Source of the DNA: Synechococcus sp. HK01-R
Lineage (GTDB): Bacteria > Cyanobacteriota > Cyanobacteriia > PCC-6307 > Cyanobiaceae
DNA length: 64,000 bases
Reading direction: 5' to 3'
Assembly: GCF_014217855.1 (NCBI RefSeq)
Contig: NZ_CP059059.1
Coordinates: 1-64,000, forward strand
Made by a program: the position numbers and the translations under genes. This document shows, piece after piece, positions 27,237 to 38,768 of this stretch (positions within the stretch are counted from its first letter, which is position 1; each line of letters starts with the position of its first letter). Under the pieces are notes generated by a model. That model was not told the DNA's origin. It searched no databases and was given only the letters and a program-made list of their open reading frames with translations.

Positions 27237-28394
27237 TTGCAGCATCCCGCGACCGCACCCGCTGATGCCACCCGGGCCATCCATCACGGTGAGAGCTACG
27301 CGGCCGAGACCGGCACGGTGATGCCGCCGATCTACGCCACCTCAACCTTCGCCCACGGCAACCCTGGCGGGTTCGACTACACCCGCTCGGGGAACCCCAA
27401 CTTCCGCATCCTCGAAGGCGTGCTCGCCTCCATTGAGCAGAGCGCCCACGCCACGGTGTTCGGTTCAGGCGTCAGCGCCATTACCGCCATCGCCTCCACC
27501 CTCAGCCAGGGGGATCTGGTGCTCTGCGAAGAGAACCTCTACGGCTGCACCGTGCGCTTGTTTGAACAGGTGTTCGCCAAATTCGGTGTGCGCACGGAAT
27601 GGGTCGATTTCACTGATTCCCAAGCGCTCACAACGATTGCTGAGCGCCAACCCGCCATGGTCTGGCTGGAGAGCCCTACCAATCCCCTTCTCAAAGTGAT
27701 TGACCTGGAAGCGGTCTGCAGCGCAGCCCGCAGCGCAGGTGTGCCCGTTGTGGTCGACAACACCTTCGCCACAGCCTTGGTGCAGCGCCCTTTACAGCTG
27801 GGTGCCACGCTCTCGCTCACCAGCACCACCAAATACATCAACGGTCACTCCGATGCCTTAGGGGGTGCCGTGTGCACGGATGCCCCTGAATGGCATGGGC
27901 GCATGGTGTTTGCCCAGAAAGCCCTGGGCCTGATGCCATCCCCCTTCGACTGTTGGCTGATTACACGGGGCATCAAAACCCTGCCCCTGCGCCTTCGGCA
28001 TCAGATGGCCAGTGCGGCGACGATCGCTGACCACCTGGCCATGCATCCGGCCGTGAACTGGGTGCGGTATCCCCATCGCAACGATCATCCCCAGCAAGCC
28101 GTGGCGCTCCGTCAGATGCGTGGCGGTGGAGCGATCGTGACCATCGGCATCCGAGCAACCCGTGAGCAGGCCTATGCCGTTTGCAAGGCTCTGCGCTGGT
28201 TCACCATGGCCGAAAGCCTTGGGGGCGTTGAAAGCCTGATCTGCCACCCCGCCACCATGACCCATGCCGCCGTGGCCGCCGACGTGAAGGAGAAGCTCGG
28301 GATCAGTGATGGGCTCGTGCGTCTCTCGATCGGCTGCGAAGATCCAGACGATCTGATCGCCGATCTCGATCAGGCCCTCGCCCTGCTGTCATGA
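27237..28394 (+). CDS. Cys/Met-metabolism PLP enzyme (cystathionine gamma-synthase/lyase family), copy 1
   Basis: 385 residues from TTG 27237; a TTG at 27177 would add a 20-residue A+T-rich leader that looks like flanking sequence of the desaturase island. Family motifs: TRAIHHGESY, PPIYATSTF, YTRSGNPNFRILE, GSGVSAITA and the PLP lysine in TSTTKYINGHSD, with LGGVESLICHPATMTHA near the end. The stop overlaps the next gene as ATGA. Synthase and lyase cannot be separated by eye. It acts in transsulfuration between cysteine, cystathionine and homocysteine. Confidence 0.88.
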   Translation: MQHPATAPADATRAIHHGESYAAETGTVMPPIYATSTFAHGNPGGFDYTRSGNPNFRILEGVLASIEQSAHATVFGSGVSAITAIASTLSQGDLVLCEENLYGCTVRLFEQVFAKFGVRTEWVDFTDSQALTTIAERQPAMVWLESPTNPLLKVIDLEAVCSAARSAGVPVVVDNTFATALVQRPLQLGATLSLTSTTKYINGHSDALGGAVCTDAPEWHGRMVFAQKALGLMPSPFDCWLITRGIKTLPLRLRHQMASAATIADHLAMHPAVNWVRYPHRNDHPQQAVALRQMRGGGAIVTIGIRATREQAYAVCKALRWFTMAESLGGVESLICHPATMTHAAVAADVKEKLGISDGLVRLSIGCEDPDDLIADLDQALALLS

Positions 28395-29938
28395 GCCCCC
28401 GCGATCTGCAGCGCAATCCCTGCTGGCAGGCCGCGGACCTGGGTCATCCGCTTCCCGATGCCACCCATGCCGTGTCGGTGGCATTGCCCCGCTGGAGGGA
28501 TGTGGTGGCCTACGAAGACAATGATCCGAATTGCCGGTCGCAGTTGCGGGCGGTCTATCCCCGTTTCGGCTTCCACCCGCTGGTCTCAGAGCTAGCCAGG
28601 GCTGCCCTGGATGAGAGCGGTGCCCCACCAACCAGCAGCGCCTGGCCCTATCCAACCCTCGCCGCGGCGGAGGCCGCGCTGGCGCACTGCCTCCGCGAGG
28701 CACCCGACGCTCACACAACGATCGCAACAGTGCGCGGACTCGCTTGCCTGATTGCCGACCCTGACAGCACTGCAGCAGCCAAGGCCTTCTGGCAGCACGC
28801 CGGCCTCGGGGCCTCCTCCCGATTGGCGGCCATCGCCCTTGGAAAGGAGAGCGCACCCTCCGACAGCGAAGCCAACGCAGCGCTCCAAGCCGTGATCAGC
28901 CGCCTGTCGCAGATGTATGGCTGCACCGCCGAGAACATCTCGCTGCATCCTTCTGGCATGGCAGCCCAACACGAAGCGCTGCGACTGGTGAACCACCTGC
29001 ATCCAGGCCGCCCCTCTCTCCAGATCGGCTTCCCCTACGTGGATGTGCTCAAACAGCCCCAGGTGCTGTTCAACGGTGCAGAGCTGCTGATAGACAGCAG
29101 CCCCGCCGTGGTTGAGGCCGCCCTAAAGCGACTCAAGCCGGCAGCACTAGTGGTGGAACTCCCCAGCAACCCGCTGCTGCAATGCGTTGACCTGCCAACG
29201 ATCGCCAAGCTCGCCCACGCCCGCGCCATCCCTGTGATCGCTGACGACACGATTGGCTCCGGGCTCAACATCGACGCCCTTCCCCATGCCGACCTGGTGT
29301 TCAGTTCCCTCACCAAGAGCTTTGCCGGTCGGGGGGATGTGCTCGCGGGCAGCCTGATCGTGAGCCCCTACTCCACGTGGAGGCAGACCTTCCTCTCCAA
29401 GCGGTCATCCACTGAGGCTGGCATCCTGGCCGGCCTCGCTGCCGCTGATGCGATCCCCCTCGAGCAAGGCAGCCGCGATCTCAACCAGCGGTTACCCCAG
29501 CTCAATGCCAACACGCTTGCCCTGGCCGAACAACTCAAACAGCACCCGGCAGTGGAACGGGTCTTTCACCCGGCTGACTGCGCGAACTTCACCGCCCTGA
29601 TGCGACCCGATGCCGGGAACATCGCTTCAGCCCCTGGCCATGGCTGTTCCGCCCCTGGCCATGGCTGTTCCGCCCCTGGCCACGGTTGCCTGCTGTCGTT
29701 TGAGCTGAAGGGAGGCACCGAGAAAGCCCAGCGGGTCTACGACGCCCTCTCTGTGTGCAAAGGGCCGAGCCTCGGCACGGCCTTCACGCTCTGTTGCCCC
29801 TACGTGCTGCTCGCCCACTACGAGGAACTGCCCTGGGCTGCATCCTGCGGCGTGCCCTCCCATCTCCTGCGGGTGTCTGTGGGACTGGAGGACCCTGCAG
29901 AACTCTGGCAGCGCTTTAAACAGGCCCTGGAAGCTTGA
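28391..29938 (+). CDS. Cys/Met-metabolism PLP enzyme (cystathionine gamma-synthase-like), long copy 2
   Basis: 515 residues, ATG start overlapping the previous stop. The C-terminal ~370 residues are a Cys/Met PLP fold with PLP lysine in [13 protein letters not shown] and SVGLEDP at the end. The N-terminal ~120 residues ([20 protein letters not shown] onward) are extra relative to ordinary CGS (~380-400). An in-frame 21-bp triplicate (29630-29692) adds Ala-Pro-Gly-His-Gly-Cys-Ser repeats before the last domain. Pairing with copy 1 and cysK suggests cystathionine formation for methionine; the assignment of each reaction is inferred. Confidence 0.85.
   Translation: MSPRDLQRNPCWQAADLGHPLPDATHAVSVALPRWRDVVAYEDNDPNCRSQLRAVYPRFGFHPLVSELARAALDESGAPPTSSAWPYPTLAAAEAALAHCLREAPDAHTTIATVRGLACLIADPDSTAAAKAFWQHAGLGASSRLAAIALGKESAPSDSEANAALQAVISRLSQMYGCTAENISLHPSGMAAQHEALRLVNHLHPGRPSLQIGFPYVDVLKQPQVLFNGAELLIDSSPAVVEAALKRLKPAALVVELPSNPLLQCVDLPTIAKLAHARAIPVIADDTIGSGLNIDALPHADLVFSSLTKSFAGRGDVLAGSLIVSPYSTWRQTFLSKRSSTEAGILAGLAAADAIPLEQGSRDLNQRLPQLNANTLALAEQLKQHPAVERVFHPADCANFTALMRPDAGNIASAPGHGCSAPGHGCSAPGHGCLLSFELKGGTEKAQRVYDALSVCKGPSLGTAFTLCCPYVLLAHYEELPWAASCGVPSHLLRVSVGLEDPAELWQRFKQALEA
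29630..29692 (+). repeat. Three tandem 21-bp units inside the long CGS-like gene
   Basis: Units start at 29630, 29651 and 29672. The first two are identical and the third differs at a few bases. They encode [14 protein letters not shown] and APGHGCL in frame. A Cys- and His-bearing heptapeptide expanding inside a PLP enzyme is unusual, and the perfect identity of two copies implies recent duplication. Confidence 0.92.
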
Positions 29939-30036
29939 AGCCCATCCACTCGGAATCTGAACAGGGGCTTAACAGCCGGCCTCATTCCGCCCTGAACTCC
30001 CTACATTGCCTTGATTGGGTTTCAGCAACTTTCCCC

Positions 30037-31026
30037 ATGTCTCGCGTTTACGCCGATAACAGCCAGGCCATCGGCAACACTCCCCTGGTGCGCCTGAACC
30101 ACGTCACCAAGGGCTGCAAGGCCACCGTGCTCGCCAAGGTTGAAGGCCGCAACCCCGCCTACAGCGTGAAGTGCCGCATCGGCGCAAACATGATCTGGGA
30201 CGCCGAGAAGCGTGGCGTGCTCAGCGAAGGCAAGACCATCGTTGAGCCCACCTCTGGAAACACCGGCATCGCTCTGGCCTTCACGGCGGCAGCCCGCGGC
30301 TACAAGCTCATCCTCACGATGCCTGAGTCGATGTCCATCGAACGGCGTCGGGTGATGGCCGTTCTGGGTGCAGACATCATCCTCACCGAGGCCGCCAAGG
30401 GCATGGGTGGTGCCATTGCCAAGGCCAAGGAGATCGCCGAGAGCGACCCTGGCAAATATTTCATGCCCGGTCAGTTCGAGAACCCCGCCAACCCCGAGAT
30501 TCACGAGAAAACCACTGGTCCAGAAATCTGGAACGACTGCGACGGCGCCATCGACGTGCTCGTGGCCGGCGTCGGCACCGGTGGCACGATCACCGGTGTA
30601 TCGCGCTACATCAAGAATCAGGCTGGCAAGGCGATCGAATCGGTGGCCGTGGAGCCCAGCCACAGCCCTGTGATCACCCAGACCCTGAACGGCGATGAGG
30701 TGAAGCCCGGCCCCCACAAGATTCAGGGCATCGGTGCCGGCTTCATCCCCAAAAACCTCGACCTGTCGGTCGTCGACAAGGTGGAGCAGGTCACCAACGA
30801 AGAGTCCGTTGAGATGGCCCTGCGCCTCGCCAAGGAAGAAGGTCTGCTGGTGGGCATCTCCTGTGGTGCCGCAGCTGCTGCCGCGATCCGCCTGGCCCAG
30901 CAAGATGCCTACGCCGGCAAAACCATCGTCGTGGTGCTGCCCGACCTGGCCGAGCGCTATCTCTCCTCGGTGCTCTTCGCTGATGTGCCCAGCGGGATCA
31001 TCGAACAGCCCGCAGTGACCGCTTGA
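30037..31026 (+). CDS. cysK: Cysteine synthase (O-acetylserine sulfhydrylase)
   Basis: 329 residues from ATG 30037 ([20 protein letters not shown]); an upstream ATG at 29935 overlaps the previous stop but its leader has no homology. PLP lysine in [11 protein letters not shown], substrate loop [14 protein letters not shown]-phosphate loop GTGGTITG, and PLP-stacking region [11 protein letters not shown]. It makes cysteine from O-acetylserine and sulfide in the cytoplasm. It follows two Cys/Met enzymes after 98 bp, which hold a TACATT at 30002 that could be a -10 box of its own promoter. Confidence 0.96.
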   Translation: MSRVYADNSQAIGNTPLVRLNHVTKGCKATVLAKVEGRNPAYSVKCRIGANMIWDAEKRGVLSEGKTIVEPTSGNTGIALAFTAAARGYKLILTMPESMSIERRRVMAVLGADIILTEAAKGMGGAIAKAKEIAESDPGKYFMPGQFENPANPEIHEKTTGPEIWNDCDGAIDVLVAGVGTGGTITGVSRYIKNQAGKAIESVAVEPSHSPVITQTLNGDEVKPGPHKIQGIGAGFIPKNLDLSVVDKVEQVTNEESVEMALRLAKEEGLLVGISCGAAAAAAIRLAQQDAYAGKTIVVVLPDLAERYLSSVLFADVPSGIIEQPAVTA

Positions 31027-31044
31027 TCAGCGCCTGAACGCCAC

Positions 31045-32160
31045 TCAGTCTCCGGGGGCTGCTGCCTTCAGCACCGCCTCCGGAGCGATCCACATGGCAT
31101 CGCCATAGGAATAAAAGCGATAACGCTCCCCAATCGCGGCTTCGTAGAGCTTGAGGAGACGCTCGCGACTGATCAGTGCGCTCACCAGCAAGAGCAGTGA
31201 GCTTTTCGGCAAATGGAAGTTGGTGAGCAGCCCCTGCACCACGGCAAAACGAAAGCCCGGCTGAATCACCAGATCCACAGGACCTTTTAAGGGCTGCAGC
31301 TGTCCCCCTGCCGCAGCCGCCGCCCCTTCCAGAGCTCGAACGCTGGTGGTCCCCACAGCAATCACCCGTCCACCCCGTGCTCGGCAAGCCTTCACCGCCT
31401 CCACCAAGTCGGCCGACACCTCGACCCATTCGCTGTGCAGCGTGAGCTCGCTCAGGTCTTCGGTCTCCACAGGCCGAAAGGTGCCCAGGCCCACGTGGAG
31501 CGTCACCGAGGCCAGCGCAATGCCCCGCTCCCGGATCGCTGCCAGCAACGGATCACTGAGATGCAGCCCCGCCGTGGGAGCCGCCACAGCCCCGGGTCGT
31601 GCGGCATAACGAGTCTGGTAACGGGTTTGATCCGCCTCGTCGTGCCGGGTGATGTATGGGGGCAGGGGCACCTCTCCATACCGCTCCAACAGGGCTTCGA
31701 TCGCGATCGCGTCCTCGCAGCCGGCAGGGAATTGCACGATGCGACCGCCACTGGCCTCATCGCTGGCCAGCACCTGCAACGGCAAAGGCTCCTGCTCAAG
31801 ACCCTCGAGCCACACCTGATCGCCAGGACGCAACTTCTTCGCAGGACGGGCCAGACACAGCCAGCGCCCCTCACCCCGCGGCTCTAGCACCAGCAGCTCC
31901 GCCATCCCTCCCCCGGAGCGACGCACCCGCAAGCGGGCCTTCAACACCCGCGTGTCATTCACCACCAGCAGATCACCGGGCTGGAGTTCGTGCTGCCAGT
32001 CCCACACCGTCTGATGACGCACCTGTTCGAGCGGAGCATCGATGGATGGCACCATCAGCAACCGCGCTGCATGCCGCGGCTCCACAGGCGACTGAGCAAT
32101 CCGCTCTTCAGGCAACTGATAGTCGTAGGAACTGAGTTGGAGATCGCGGGGGTCAGACAC
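31045..32160 (-). CDS. queA: S-adenosylmethionine:tRNA ribosyltransferase-isomerase (QueA)
   Basis: About 371 residues from GTG 32160 ([20 protein letters not shown]); a TTG at 32184 would add eight. QueA signatures: [58 protein letters not shown], and [16 protein letters not shown]. It transfers and isomerises the ribosyl of SAM to preQ1-tRNA to form epoxyqueuosine. Convergent with cysK, 18 bp apart. Confidence 0.97.
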   Translation of the reverse strand: MSDPRDLQLSSYDYQLPEERIAQSPVEPRHAARLLMVPSIDAPLEQVRHQTVWDWQHELQPGDLLVVNDTRVLKARLRVRRSGGGMAELLVLEPRGEGRWLCLARPAKKLRPGDQVWLEGLEQEPLPLQVLASDEASGGRIVQFPAGCEDAIAIEALLERYGEVPLPPYITRHDEADQTRYQTRYAARPGAVAAPTAGLHLSDPLLAAIRERGIALASVTLHVGLGTFRPVETEDLSELTLHSEWVEVSADLVEAVKACRARGGRVIAVGTTSVRALEGAAAAAGGQLQPLKGPVDLVIQPGFRFAVVQGLLTNFHLPKSSLLLLVSALISRERLLKLYEAAIGERYRFYSYGDAMWIAPEAVLKAAAPGD

Positions 32161-32189
32161 AGGCACCGGCGCGGCAATGGCCAATCTGC

Positions 32190-34079
32190 CTAAGCGCGGG
32201 CAGGGTCCTGCATCGGCTCCTTCACGTAGTACCTCACGATCGAAAACACCCGACTGCCGTCGGCCGACAGGGCCCGGAACAGGTTCAGGCCTCGCTGATT
32301 CAGCAGTGTCATGTCGAGACGGTCGCGAGGAATCGCCACCGGCATCACAACGGTGGTGGTGCGGTCAGGGTGCTGCTGCTCCTCCTGTTCCACGTAGTCG
32401 CAGAAGGGATCGATCAGTGAACTAAAGGGGCTGTCGAGCAGCTTGAACTCAAGGGAGCCCGTCTGGGTGCCGGCCCAGCGATCCCACTCGGTACTGAGCC
32501 GACCGGGGTCCTCCTCTTCCGCGAGCACCATCACCGCTGTCACCGAGTCGGCAAAGGAGCAGGCATAACGCACGGCCTCAAAGCTCGGCATGGTGAGGCC
32601 TGCAATCCAAACAATGCAGTGATGCCCCGTGGGGGTGCTGCGCTCCGGACAGCAGAGGGGTTCCATGCCGGCTCTTGGTGCGATAGCCGCATACACCTCC
32701 CGATAACGGCGACGGATCATCGCCAGCCCTGCCACGAGCAGGGGAATCGCAATCACAACCGTCCAGGCCCCCTCATCAAACTTGCTCACCACGATCACCA
32801 GCAGCACCAAGAAGGTGGCGAGGGCTCCCAGGGCATTCATCAGCATTCGGCCCTGCCAACCATCACCCCTAAGCCGCCACCAGCGCCGCACCAATCCCAG
32901 CTGCGAGAGAGTAAAAGCCGTGAAAACCCCGAGGGCATAGAGATTCACCGCCACGGTGGTGTCTCCCCTGCAGATCAGGATGATGAGGGCGGTGAAGGCC
33001 AGAAGCACACCGATGCCGTTCTGATAGACCAGCCGGTCTCCCAGCCAGCTCATCTGCCTCGGAAGGCAACGATCATCGGCAAGCATCGCCGCCAGCCGGG
33101 GGAAGCCGGCGAAGGCCGTATTGGCTGCCAGCACGAGAATGAGAAGCGTCGCGATCTGGAGAGCCCAGAACAACACGCTGCCTGCTCCGAACACGCGGAT
33201 GCCGATCTGGGCCAGCACGGTGACCTTGGGATCGGGGGCGATGCCATACATGAATCCCATGCCACTCACCGCGAGGAACATCAGGGAGAGCAACACCCCC
33301 ATCACGAGGAGCGTCTTGCGAGCATTCGCCGGAGCAGGCTCCTTGAACACCTTCACGCCATTCGCAATGGCCTCGATCCCGGTCATGGCGGAACAGCCAG
33401 AGCTGAAAGCCCGCAGAATCAGAAACAGACCGATGGGTTCAAGCGCCTGCACCGACGGGGGCGCATCCGCTGACCAGCCGTGGTGGAACGTGAGGTCCTT
33501 CAGACCCGCGATCGTCAGCAACACCACCATCAACACAAAGGCATAGGTGGGAATCGCGAACACCCGACCGGCCTCCTTCACCCCCCGCAAATTGGCCCAG
33601 CCCACCAGCACCAACAGCAGCAGTGACAGCGACACCTCATGGGGAAGCAGAGATGGCGCCAGAGACGACAGCGCCTGGGTTCCCGCCATCAGGCTCACCG
33701 CCGCCGTGAGCGTGTAATCAATCAGCAAGGCAGCTGCGGCAACGAGGCCCACATTGCGACCGAGATTGTCGCGAGCCACCACGTAAGAACCGCCACCATC
33801 GGGATAAGCGGCGATCGCCTGGCGATAAGAGAGCACCACAATCACGATCAGGGCGATGATTGCCAGGGTGATCGGCACGGACAGCCCGAGGGCAGCACTA
33901 CCGCCGAGGATCAAGACGCCCAGCGCTGCCTCCGTGGCATAAGCCACCGACGAGAGCGCATCGGAGGAGAGGATGGGCAGGGCCTCGAAGTTGGGCAGCC
34001 GCTCACCGACGGCGGCTGCACGGGGTAAAGGTCGACCGAAGAAACGGGACAGAAAACCTGTGGACACGACTAGGACCAT
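32190..34079 (-). CDS. APC-superfamily amino acid permease with a cytoplasmic C-terminal domain
   Basis: About 629 residues from ATG 34079 (a TTG at 34097 is possible). Around twelve membrane helices after [20 protein letters not shown], the helix-1 region of amino-acid-permease-like transporters. The sequence [12 protein letters not shown] matches the second conserved region. A soluble ~140-residue C-terminal region ([35 protein letters not shown]) resembles the regulatory tails of this group. Substrate is not inferable. It lies 29 bp upstream of queA. Confidence 0.87.
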   Translation of the reverse strand: MVLVVSTGFLSRFFGRPLPRAAAVGERLPNFEALPILSSDALSSVAYATEAALGVLILGGSAALGLSVPITLAIIALIVIVVLSYRQAIAAYPDGGGSYVVARDNLGRNVGLVAAAALLIDYTLTAAVSLMAGTQALSSLAPSLLPHEVSLSLLLLVLVGWANLRGVKEAGRVFAIPTYAFVLMVVLLTIAGLKDLTFHHGWSADAPPSVQALEPIGLFLILRAFSSGCSAMTGIEAIANGVKVFKEPAPANARKTLLVMGVLLSLMFLAVSGMGFMYGIAPDPKVTVLAQIGIRVFGAGSVLFWALQIATLLILVLAANTAFAGFPRLAAMLADDRCLPRQMSWLGDRLVYQNGIGVLLAFTALIILICRGDTTVAVNLYALGVFTAFTLSQLGLVRRWWRLRGDGWQGRMLMNALGALATFLVLLVIVVSKFDEGAWTVVIAIPLLVAGLAMIRRRYREVYAAIAPRAGMEPLCCPERSTPTGHHCIVWIAGLTMPSFEAVRYACSFADSVTAVMVLAEEEDPGRLSTEWDRWAGTQTGSLEFKLLDSPFSSLIDPFCDYVEQEEQQHPDRTTTVVMPVAIPRDRLDMTLLNQRGLNLFRALSADGSRVFSIVRYYVKEPMQDPARA

Positions 34080-34132
34080 TCGGTCCAAGACTGCCAACGT
34101 GGCCCGGATCTGGCAGCTCCTGCCCTGATCGC

Positions 34133-35470
34133 TCAGATCGCGAGGCTTTCCGGCCTGGTCTCGATCAGTTCCGCGAGATCCTTCAGGAAGGCAGCGCCAT
34201 CAGCGCCGTAGATCACGCGGTGGTCGGCCGTGAGGTTCACCTGCATCTGACGCTTCACGGAAATGGAACCGTCTTTGCCCGCCACCACAGTGGGGCGAGA
34301 AGCGGCAACCGCCAGGATCGCGCCGGTGCCAGGGGGAAGAATCGCGTCGAATCGATCGACGCCGAACATGCCCAGATTGGAGAGGGTGAAGGTGCCGGTG
34401 CTGTATTCCTCTGGCTGCAGCTGCTTGCTGCGGGAGCGCTTCACCAGGTCAGCCCACTGACGCGACATCTCATAGAGATCGGTGCGGTCGGCTTGGCGCA
34501 GCACGGGAGTGATCAATCCACCGTCTTCCATGGCCACCGCCACGGCCACATTCACATCAGCGGGATAGGCCATCCCTGCAGCGGTGGTAGCGGCATTCAC
34601 CTGGGGGTGACGGGCCAGGGTCACCGCCACAGCCTTGGCCAGCAGGGCCGTCATCGTGACGCCCTTGGGCTTCACCTGCTTGTAGAAGACGTCGAGCTTG
34701 TCGGTGGTGATGGTGTACCCCACACGGAAGCAGGGAACCGCCAGGCTCGCTTCCATGTTGCGATTCACCGCCGCCTGAAGCGTGTTGAAGGCAACGGTGT
34801 CGCCGGGGGCACCAAAGCTGTTGCCAGCCGGAGCGCTGGGGGCAGCAGCACCGGCACCGGCCACCACAACGGCCGCTGTGGTGCCTTCACCCACCCGCGG
34901 GGGGGTGATTGGACGACCAGCAGCCCGCTCCACATCGTCCGCCTGGATCCGGCCATTGGGTCCACTGCCGCGGAGACCAGCGAGATTCACGCCCATCTGG
35001 GCCGCCAACTTCTTGGCACGAGGACTGGCCACGAGACGACCGTTGCTGGCCACGGGCGCAGGGGCAGCAGCGACCGGTGTCGCGGGTGCCGCAGGAGCGG
35101 GGACAGCAGCAGGTGTGGGTGCTGCGGCAACAGGAGCCGGTGAAGAGGCCGCAGCAGCAGGCTGAGCTGGAGCGGCGGCTGCGCCACCGCCTGATCCTGC
35201 CTTGGCTTGAGCCTCGGCGATCTCGGCCTCGGTCTCCACGATCAAACCGATGGTTTCACCAACAGGAGCGGTGCTCCCAGCTGGCATCAGCACCGCCGCC
35301 AGGTAACCCTCATTGAAGGATTCAACATCCATGTCGGCCTTGTCGGACTCAACCACGAGCACCGACTCTCCCCGTGCCACCTTGTCGCCGGGCTGTTTGA
35401 GCCACTCCACGATCTTGCCCTCCGTCATGGTGGAGCTGAGGGCAGGCATGAAGATGTCGTGGGTCGCCAA
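34133..35470 (-). CDS. pdhC: Pyruvate dehydrogenase E2, dihydrolipoamide acetyltransferase
   Basis: 445 residues, TTG start. One lipoyl domain with the lipoylated Lys in ESDKADMDVESF (near 43), an Ala/Pro-rich swinging linker (about 85-145), a peripheral subunit-binding domain (VASPRAKKLAAQMGVNLAGL), and a catalytic acyltransferase domain ending with the DHRVIYGADGA active-site motif. It transfers acetyl groups to CoA in the PDH core. lipB, needed to lipoylate it, is about 2.6 kb upstream on the same strand. Confidence 0.95.
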   Translation of the reverse strand: MATHDIFMPALSSTMTEGKIVEWLKQPGDKVARGESVLVVESDKADMDVESFNEGYLAAVLMPAGSTAPVGETIGLIVETEAEIAEAQAKAGSGGGAAAAPAQPAAAASSPAPVAAAPTPAAVPAPAAPATPVAAAPAPVASNGRLVASPRAKKLAAQMGVNLAGLRGSGPNGRIQADDVERAAGRPITPPRVGEGTTAAVVVAGAGAAAPSAPAGNSFGAPGDTVAFNTLQAAVNRNMEASLAVPCFRVGYTITTDKLDVFYKQVKPKGVTMTALLAKAVAVTLARHPQVNAATTAAGMAYPADVNVAVAVAMEDGGLITPVLRQADRTDLYEMSRQWADLVKRSRSKQLQPEEYSTGTFTLSNLGMFGVDRFDAILPPGTGAILAVAASRPTVVAGKDGSISVKRQMQVNLTADHRVIYGADGAAFLKDLAELIETRPESLAI

Positions 35471-35538
35471 AACCGTCTCCAGGTGGGCTGAGTAGGGGGA
35501 TTTTACGGGCCGACCAGACAGCTGAGCCCAAGAAGGGA

Positions 35539-35991
35539 TCAGTCCTGTTCGATCGACTCGACCACCCCGTCCCGCACGACGACAGCCACCTGCATCTTGC
35601 TCACGAGGTTGTCGCCCACCTTGAGCTCGCAGAAGCTTTCGATCTGGCCCTGCTCAACGATTTGCTCCATCTCGAGCTCGCGCACCTGAGCCTGCTGCTG
35701 CAGCAGGTTGCGCTTCTGCTCCTCCAGTTCGGCCCGTTTGGCAGCCACCTGTTGCTGCACCTGCGCCACCTGATCCTGCACCCGGGGATCGAGGGGGTTG
35801 GCGCTCTGGCGACGGATCTCGTCCACCACCTGCTGCCCCTCCTGCTCCAGCTGGGCCAGCTGCTGATCGGTGGTGGCAATCCCATTGCTCAACTCGCGCT
35901 CAGCCTCCTCCTTCCAGGCAGGAGTCACGACGGCACGAACGGTGATGGAACGCTTGATCGAGAGGCTAGTGCCGTCTGACATGGGAGCCAT
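35539..35991 (-). CDS. YlqD-family protein
   Basis: 150 residues, ATG start (second ATG at 35982). A beta-rich N-terminus (SLSIKRSITVRAVVTPAWKE) and C-terminus (ELKVGDNLVSKMQVAVVVRD) flank a long Gln-rich coiled coil (about 40-110). This is the cyanobacterial YlqD layout; the family function is unknown. Soluble, with no signal peptide. It lies 68 bp upstream of pdhC on the same strand. Confidence 0.8.
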   Translation of the reverse strand: MAPMSDGTSLSIKRSITVRAVVTPAWKEEAERELSNGIATTDQQLAQLEQEGQQVVDEIRRQSANPLDPRVQDQVAQVQQQVAAKRAELEEQKRNLLQQQAQVRELEMEQIVEQGQIESFCELKVGDNLVSKMQVAVVVRDGVVESIEQD

Positions 35992-36048
35992 GAGGGAGCG
36001 CCAAGCGTCTCAGCCCAACGCCGGAAGGTCAAGACGGATGACCGCCCC

Positions 36049-38073
36049 TCAACGGCCGTAGATGGCCTCGATCGCCGCGCGATCCCTCTGACTGATGCGA
36101 TCGCGGCGCTGCTTCAAGGTTTGGGTGAGCAAGCCATTCTCAATCGAGAACGGTTCCACCAGGGCCACCCCCGCCAACCGCTCATCGGCACGGGATCCGA
36201 CCCGCTGCGCCAGCAATCGATTGAGTTCACCGCGCAGCAGGCGGCGCAGGCTTGCATCACCGGGCCGCCCTCCCAGCTCCTCGCCAAGGGTCAGCCCCTG
36301 ATCGGAGGCCCAAGCCTGCATGGCCTCAACCCTGGGCACCACCATGGCACCAAGCTGACGCTCGTCCTGACCCACCAGCATCACCTGCTCGATCAAGGGG
36401 CTGGCCACCAGCGCCTCCTCCAGGGGGCCTGGCTCGATGTTTTCACCGCTGCTCAGCACGATCGTGTCCTTAGCCCGGCCTGTCAGCACCACCGAGCCAT
36501 CCGGCAACAACATGCCGAGATCACCGGTGTCAAACCAACCATCGGCATCCAGAACTTTGGCGGTGGCCTCTGGTTTGCCGAGATAGCCCTTCATCACCTG
36601 CGGGCCTCGCACCAGCACCAGACCCCGCTGGCGATATCCGAGAGGCTGACGGGTCTCGGGATCCACGATCCGGAATTGCGTCTCCGGCATCGGCAAGCCG
36701 GAACTACCGCGGATGTTGCGCCAGGGGCGACGACAGCTCACCACGGGGCTGGTTTCCGTGAGTCCATAACCCACCAGCAGTTCAATCCCAACAGCCTCAA
36801 AAAAGGCATCCACGTGGGGAGCGATCGCTCCACCGCCGTTGATCGGGTAGCGCAGTTGGCCGCCACTTAACTGAAGGCGCAGCTTTGGCCAGATCAACTG
36901 GGATGCCAAGGCATGGGCCGGCCAGCGGCGTGCCGCCTCAGCAGCGGCGCGCAGTCGATCGCGTTTGCGCTGCGGCTCCAACATCAGATCAAGGCTGCGG
37001 CGCCGGGCCAGTCCATAGGCGCTGCTATTCGCCAGGGCTGCCCGCAGCAGGCGCTGACGGGAAGCGGGGAAGGTTTTCAACACATCTTCAAAGCCCGCCT
37101 GCACGGCCTCCCAGAGCCTCGGCACCGTGACCATCACCACCGGCTTCACCCGAGGCAGATCCTTCTTCAGCTGCTTGATCGTGGTGTAGGTCTGCGAGCA
37201 GGCACAGGAAAAAAAGAAATATTCCGCACTGCGCTCGTAGGCATGCCAGATGGGCAGCACACTCAGCACCGGGTCACTGGCTTCTGGCCTCGCGACACAG
37301 GCAAGGCTGCGCATCTGATGCAGCAGGTTGCCGTGACTGAGGGGCACCCCCTTGGGCTGGCCGGTGGTCCCGCTGGTGTACAGGATCGTTGCGATCGTTG
37401 CGTCCGCGGTGGCACGGTCTCGCCCTGCCTCAGGATCAGGAGCGGTATGCCCTTCGCCCAGGGCAAGGAAGTGATCAAAAGCGAGCACCCCTTCCGCCGC
37501 CTCTCCCTCAAGTTGAAGCACAAAGCGAAGTCGCGCTCGCAACTGGGGCGGGAGGTCAAGGCGCCGCCAGAGGTCGGCGTTCTGAACCACCAAGGCCACC
37601 GCCCCGGAATCCTCAAGGATGTAACGGAGTTCCTCCACTGGTGCGGCAGCGCCGCGCACCGCATCAGTGGCCCCGGCCCGCATCAGCCCCTGATCCGCCA
37701 CCAGCCAGCGGGGGCTGTTCTCCGCAAAGAGCCCCACCACATCGCCGGAGCTGATGCCAAGCGCAGCGAACGCGCTCGCCGCCCGCGCGATTCGTTCGTC
37801 CAACTCGCCGTAACTGAAGCGCTCCGGATGAACAGCATGGGGAGCGTCAACCGCCAGCACCCGGCCGTGATGGTGAGCAAGCCAAGGCCAGATCTGATCC
37901 ACCCGTCCGAGGGCCTGCACATGCTCCTGACGGGCCAGGGCTTGCTGCTCCCGCGCTGTAGGGCTCCAACTGGCTTGAGCGAATGACGACACGGCAAGGA
38001 CCTGGGATTGCCCAGGGCTATCACCCTGGGGCGCCATCGGCAATGGCAACTTGAAGTTCAAGGACTCAGCCAC
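36049..38073 (-). CDS. AMP-forming long-chain acyl-CoA/acyl-ACP synthetase
   Basis: 674 residues from a GTG that overlaps the lipB end by 16 nt; ATG 38037 is an alternative start. Adenylation motif [32 protein letters not shown] and [17 protein letters not shown] are intact. The Aas group of cyanobacteria activates free fatty acids released from membranes for recycling by ligation to ACP. The name aas is likely, but acyl acceptor (CoA or ACP) cannot be read from sequence. Confidence 0.88.
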   Translation of the reverse strand: MAESLNFKLPLPMAPQGDSPGQSQVLAVSSFAQASWSPTAREQQALARQEHVQALGRVDQIWPWLAHHHGRVLAVDAPHAVHPERFSYGELDERIARAASAFAALGISSGDVVGLFAENSPRWLVADQGLMRAGATDAVRGAAAPVEELRYILEDSGAVALVVQNADLWRRLDLPPQLRARLRFVLQLEGEAAEGVLAFDHFLALGEGHTAPDPEAGRDRATADATIATILYTSGTTGQPKGVPLSHGNLLHQMRSLACVARPEASDPVLSVLPIWHAYERSAEYFFFSCACSQTYTTIKQLKKDLPRVKPVVMVTVPRLWEAVQAGFEDVLKTFPASRQRLLRAALANSSAYGLARRRSLDLMLEPQRKRDRLRAAAEAARRWPAHALASQLIWPKLRLQLSGGQLRYPINGGGAIAPHVDAFFEAVGIELLVGYGLTETSPVVSCRRPWRNIRGSSGLPMPETQFRIVDPETRQPLGYRQRGLVLVRGPQVMKGYLGKPEATAKVLDADGWFDTGDLGMLLPDGSVVLTGRAKDTIVLSSGENIEPGPLEEALVASPLIEQVMLVGQDERQLGAMVVPRVEAMQAWASDQGLTLGEELGGRPGDASLRRLLRGELNRLLAQRVGSRADERLAGVALVEPFSIENGLLTQTLKQRRDRISQRDRAAIEAIYGR

Positions 38074-38711
38074 TCGAGGCCAAACCGCGCCGCCAGGGCC
38101 TGGCCCAAGAGGGGCTGCACCTCCTCCACTGTCAAGCCTGGAAGCCAGTCGCTCAGTCGCCCCACCGGACGACCGCTCAACCCGCAGGGCACGACGGCCT
38201 CAAAACCTTCGAGATCACAATTCACGTTGAGTGCGAGCCCGTGCTGGGTGATCCAGCGGCGGCAACCAACCCCAATCGCCGCCACCTTGGCGCCGTCCAA
38301 CCAGACCCCGGTGAGGCCTTCGATCCGCTCACCCTGCAGCTCCAGAAGCTCCAGCACGTCGATCACCACCGCTTCCAACTCACGCAGGTACCAGTGCAGA
38401 TCAGGCTGATGCCTGCGCAGATCAAGCACTGGATAGGCCACAAGCTGACCGGGCGCATGGTGCGTTACCTCCCCTCCCCGATCGATCCGATGCAGGGGCG
38501 CCGGAGGGTGGGAGGGATCAAAGCGCAGATGCTGCTCACTGGCACCACGGCCAAGGGTGTAGCAGAGGGGATGCTGCAGCAACCAAACAGCCTCGGGGTG
38601 GGCCGCTCCCGGCTGCGCCAACAGCTGCTCCTGCCAGGAGCGCTGCCAGTTCCAGGCCTCTGAAAATGACACAGGCGAAGCAGGCTCAAAAAGAAATGCC
38701 GCAGCCTGCAT
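38058..38711 (-). CDS. lipB: Octanoyl-[acyl-carrier-protein]:protein octanoyltransferase (LipB)
   Basis: 217 residues from ATG 38711; a longer start at 38786 would run into the divergent gene. Motifs: [29 protein letters not shown], the conserved Lys in [10 protein letters not shown], and the catalytic Cys in VPCGLSG. It moves octanoyl from ACP onto lipoyl domains, the first step of lipoate synthesis. The E2 of PDH is encoded on the same strand downstream. Confidence 0.95.
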   Translation of the reverse strand: MQAAAFLFEPASPVSFSEAWNWQRSWQEQLLAQPGAAHPEAVWLLQHPLCYTLGRGASEQHLRFDPSHPPAPLHRIDRGGEVTHHAPGQLVAYPVLDLRRHQPDLHWYLRELEAVVIDVLELLELQGERIEGLTGVWLDGAKVAAIGVGCRRWITQHGLALNVNCDLEGFEAVVPCGLSGRPVGRLSDWLPGLTVEEVQPLLGQALAARFGLEWLSP

Positions 38712-38768
38712 TGCCCCCTGGTTTGGCGTCTCTAGGTTGCGGATATCGTCTGGCACCGGAGGGATGCC

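Noticed and set aside
29939-30036. SAM or other riboswitch before cysK or the Met genes
   Set aside because: The gap is only 98 bp and shows no long conserved stem arrangement; just a possible -10 box.
36913-37986. Long frame antisense to the acyl-activating enzyme
   Set aside because: Shadow of a conserved gene; no domain seen.
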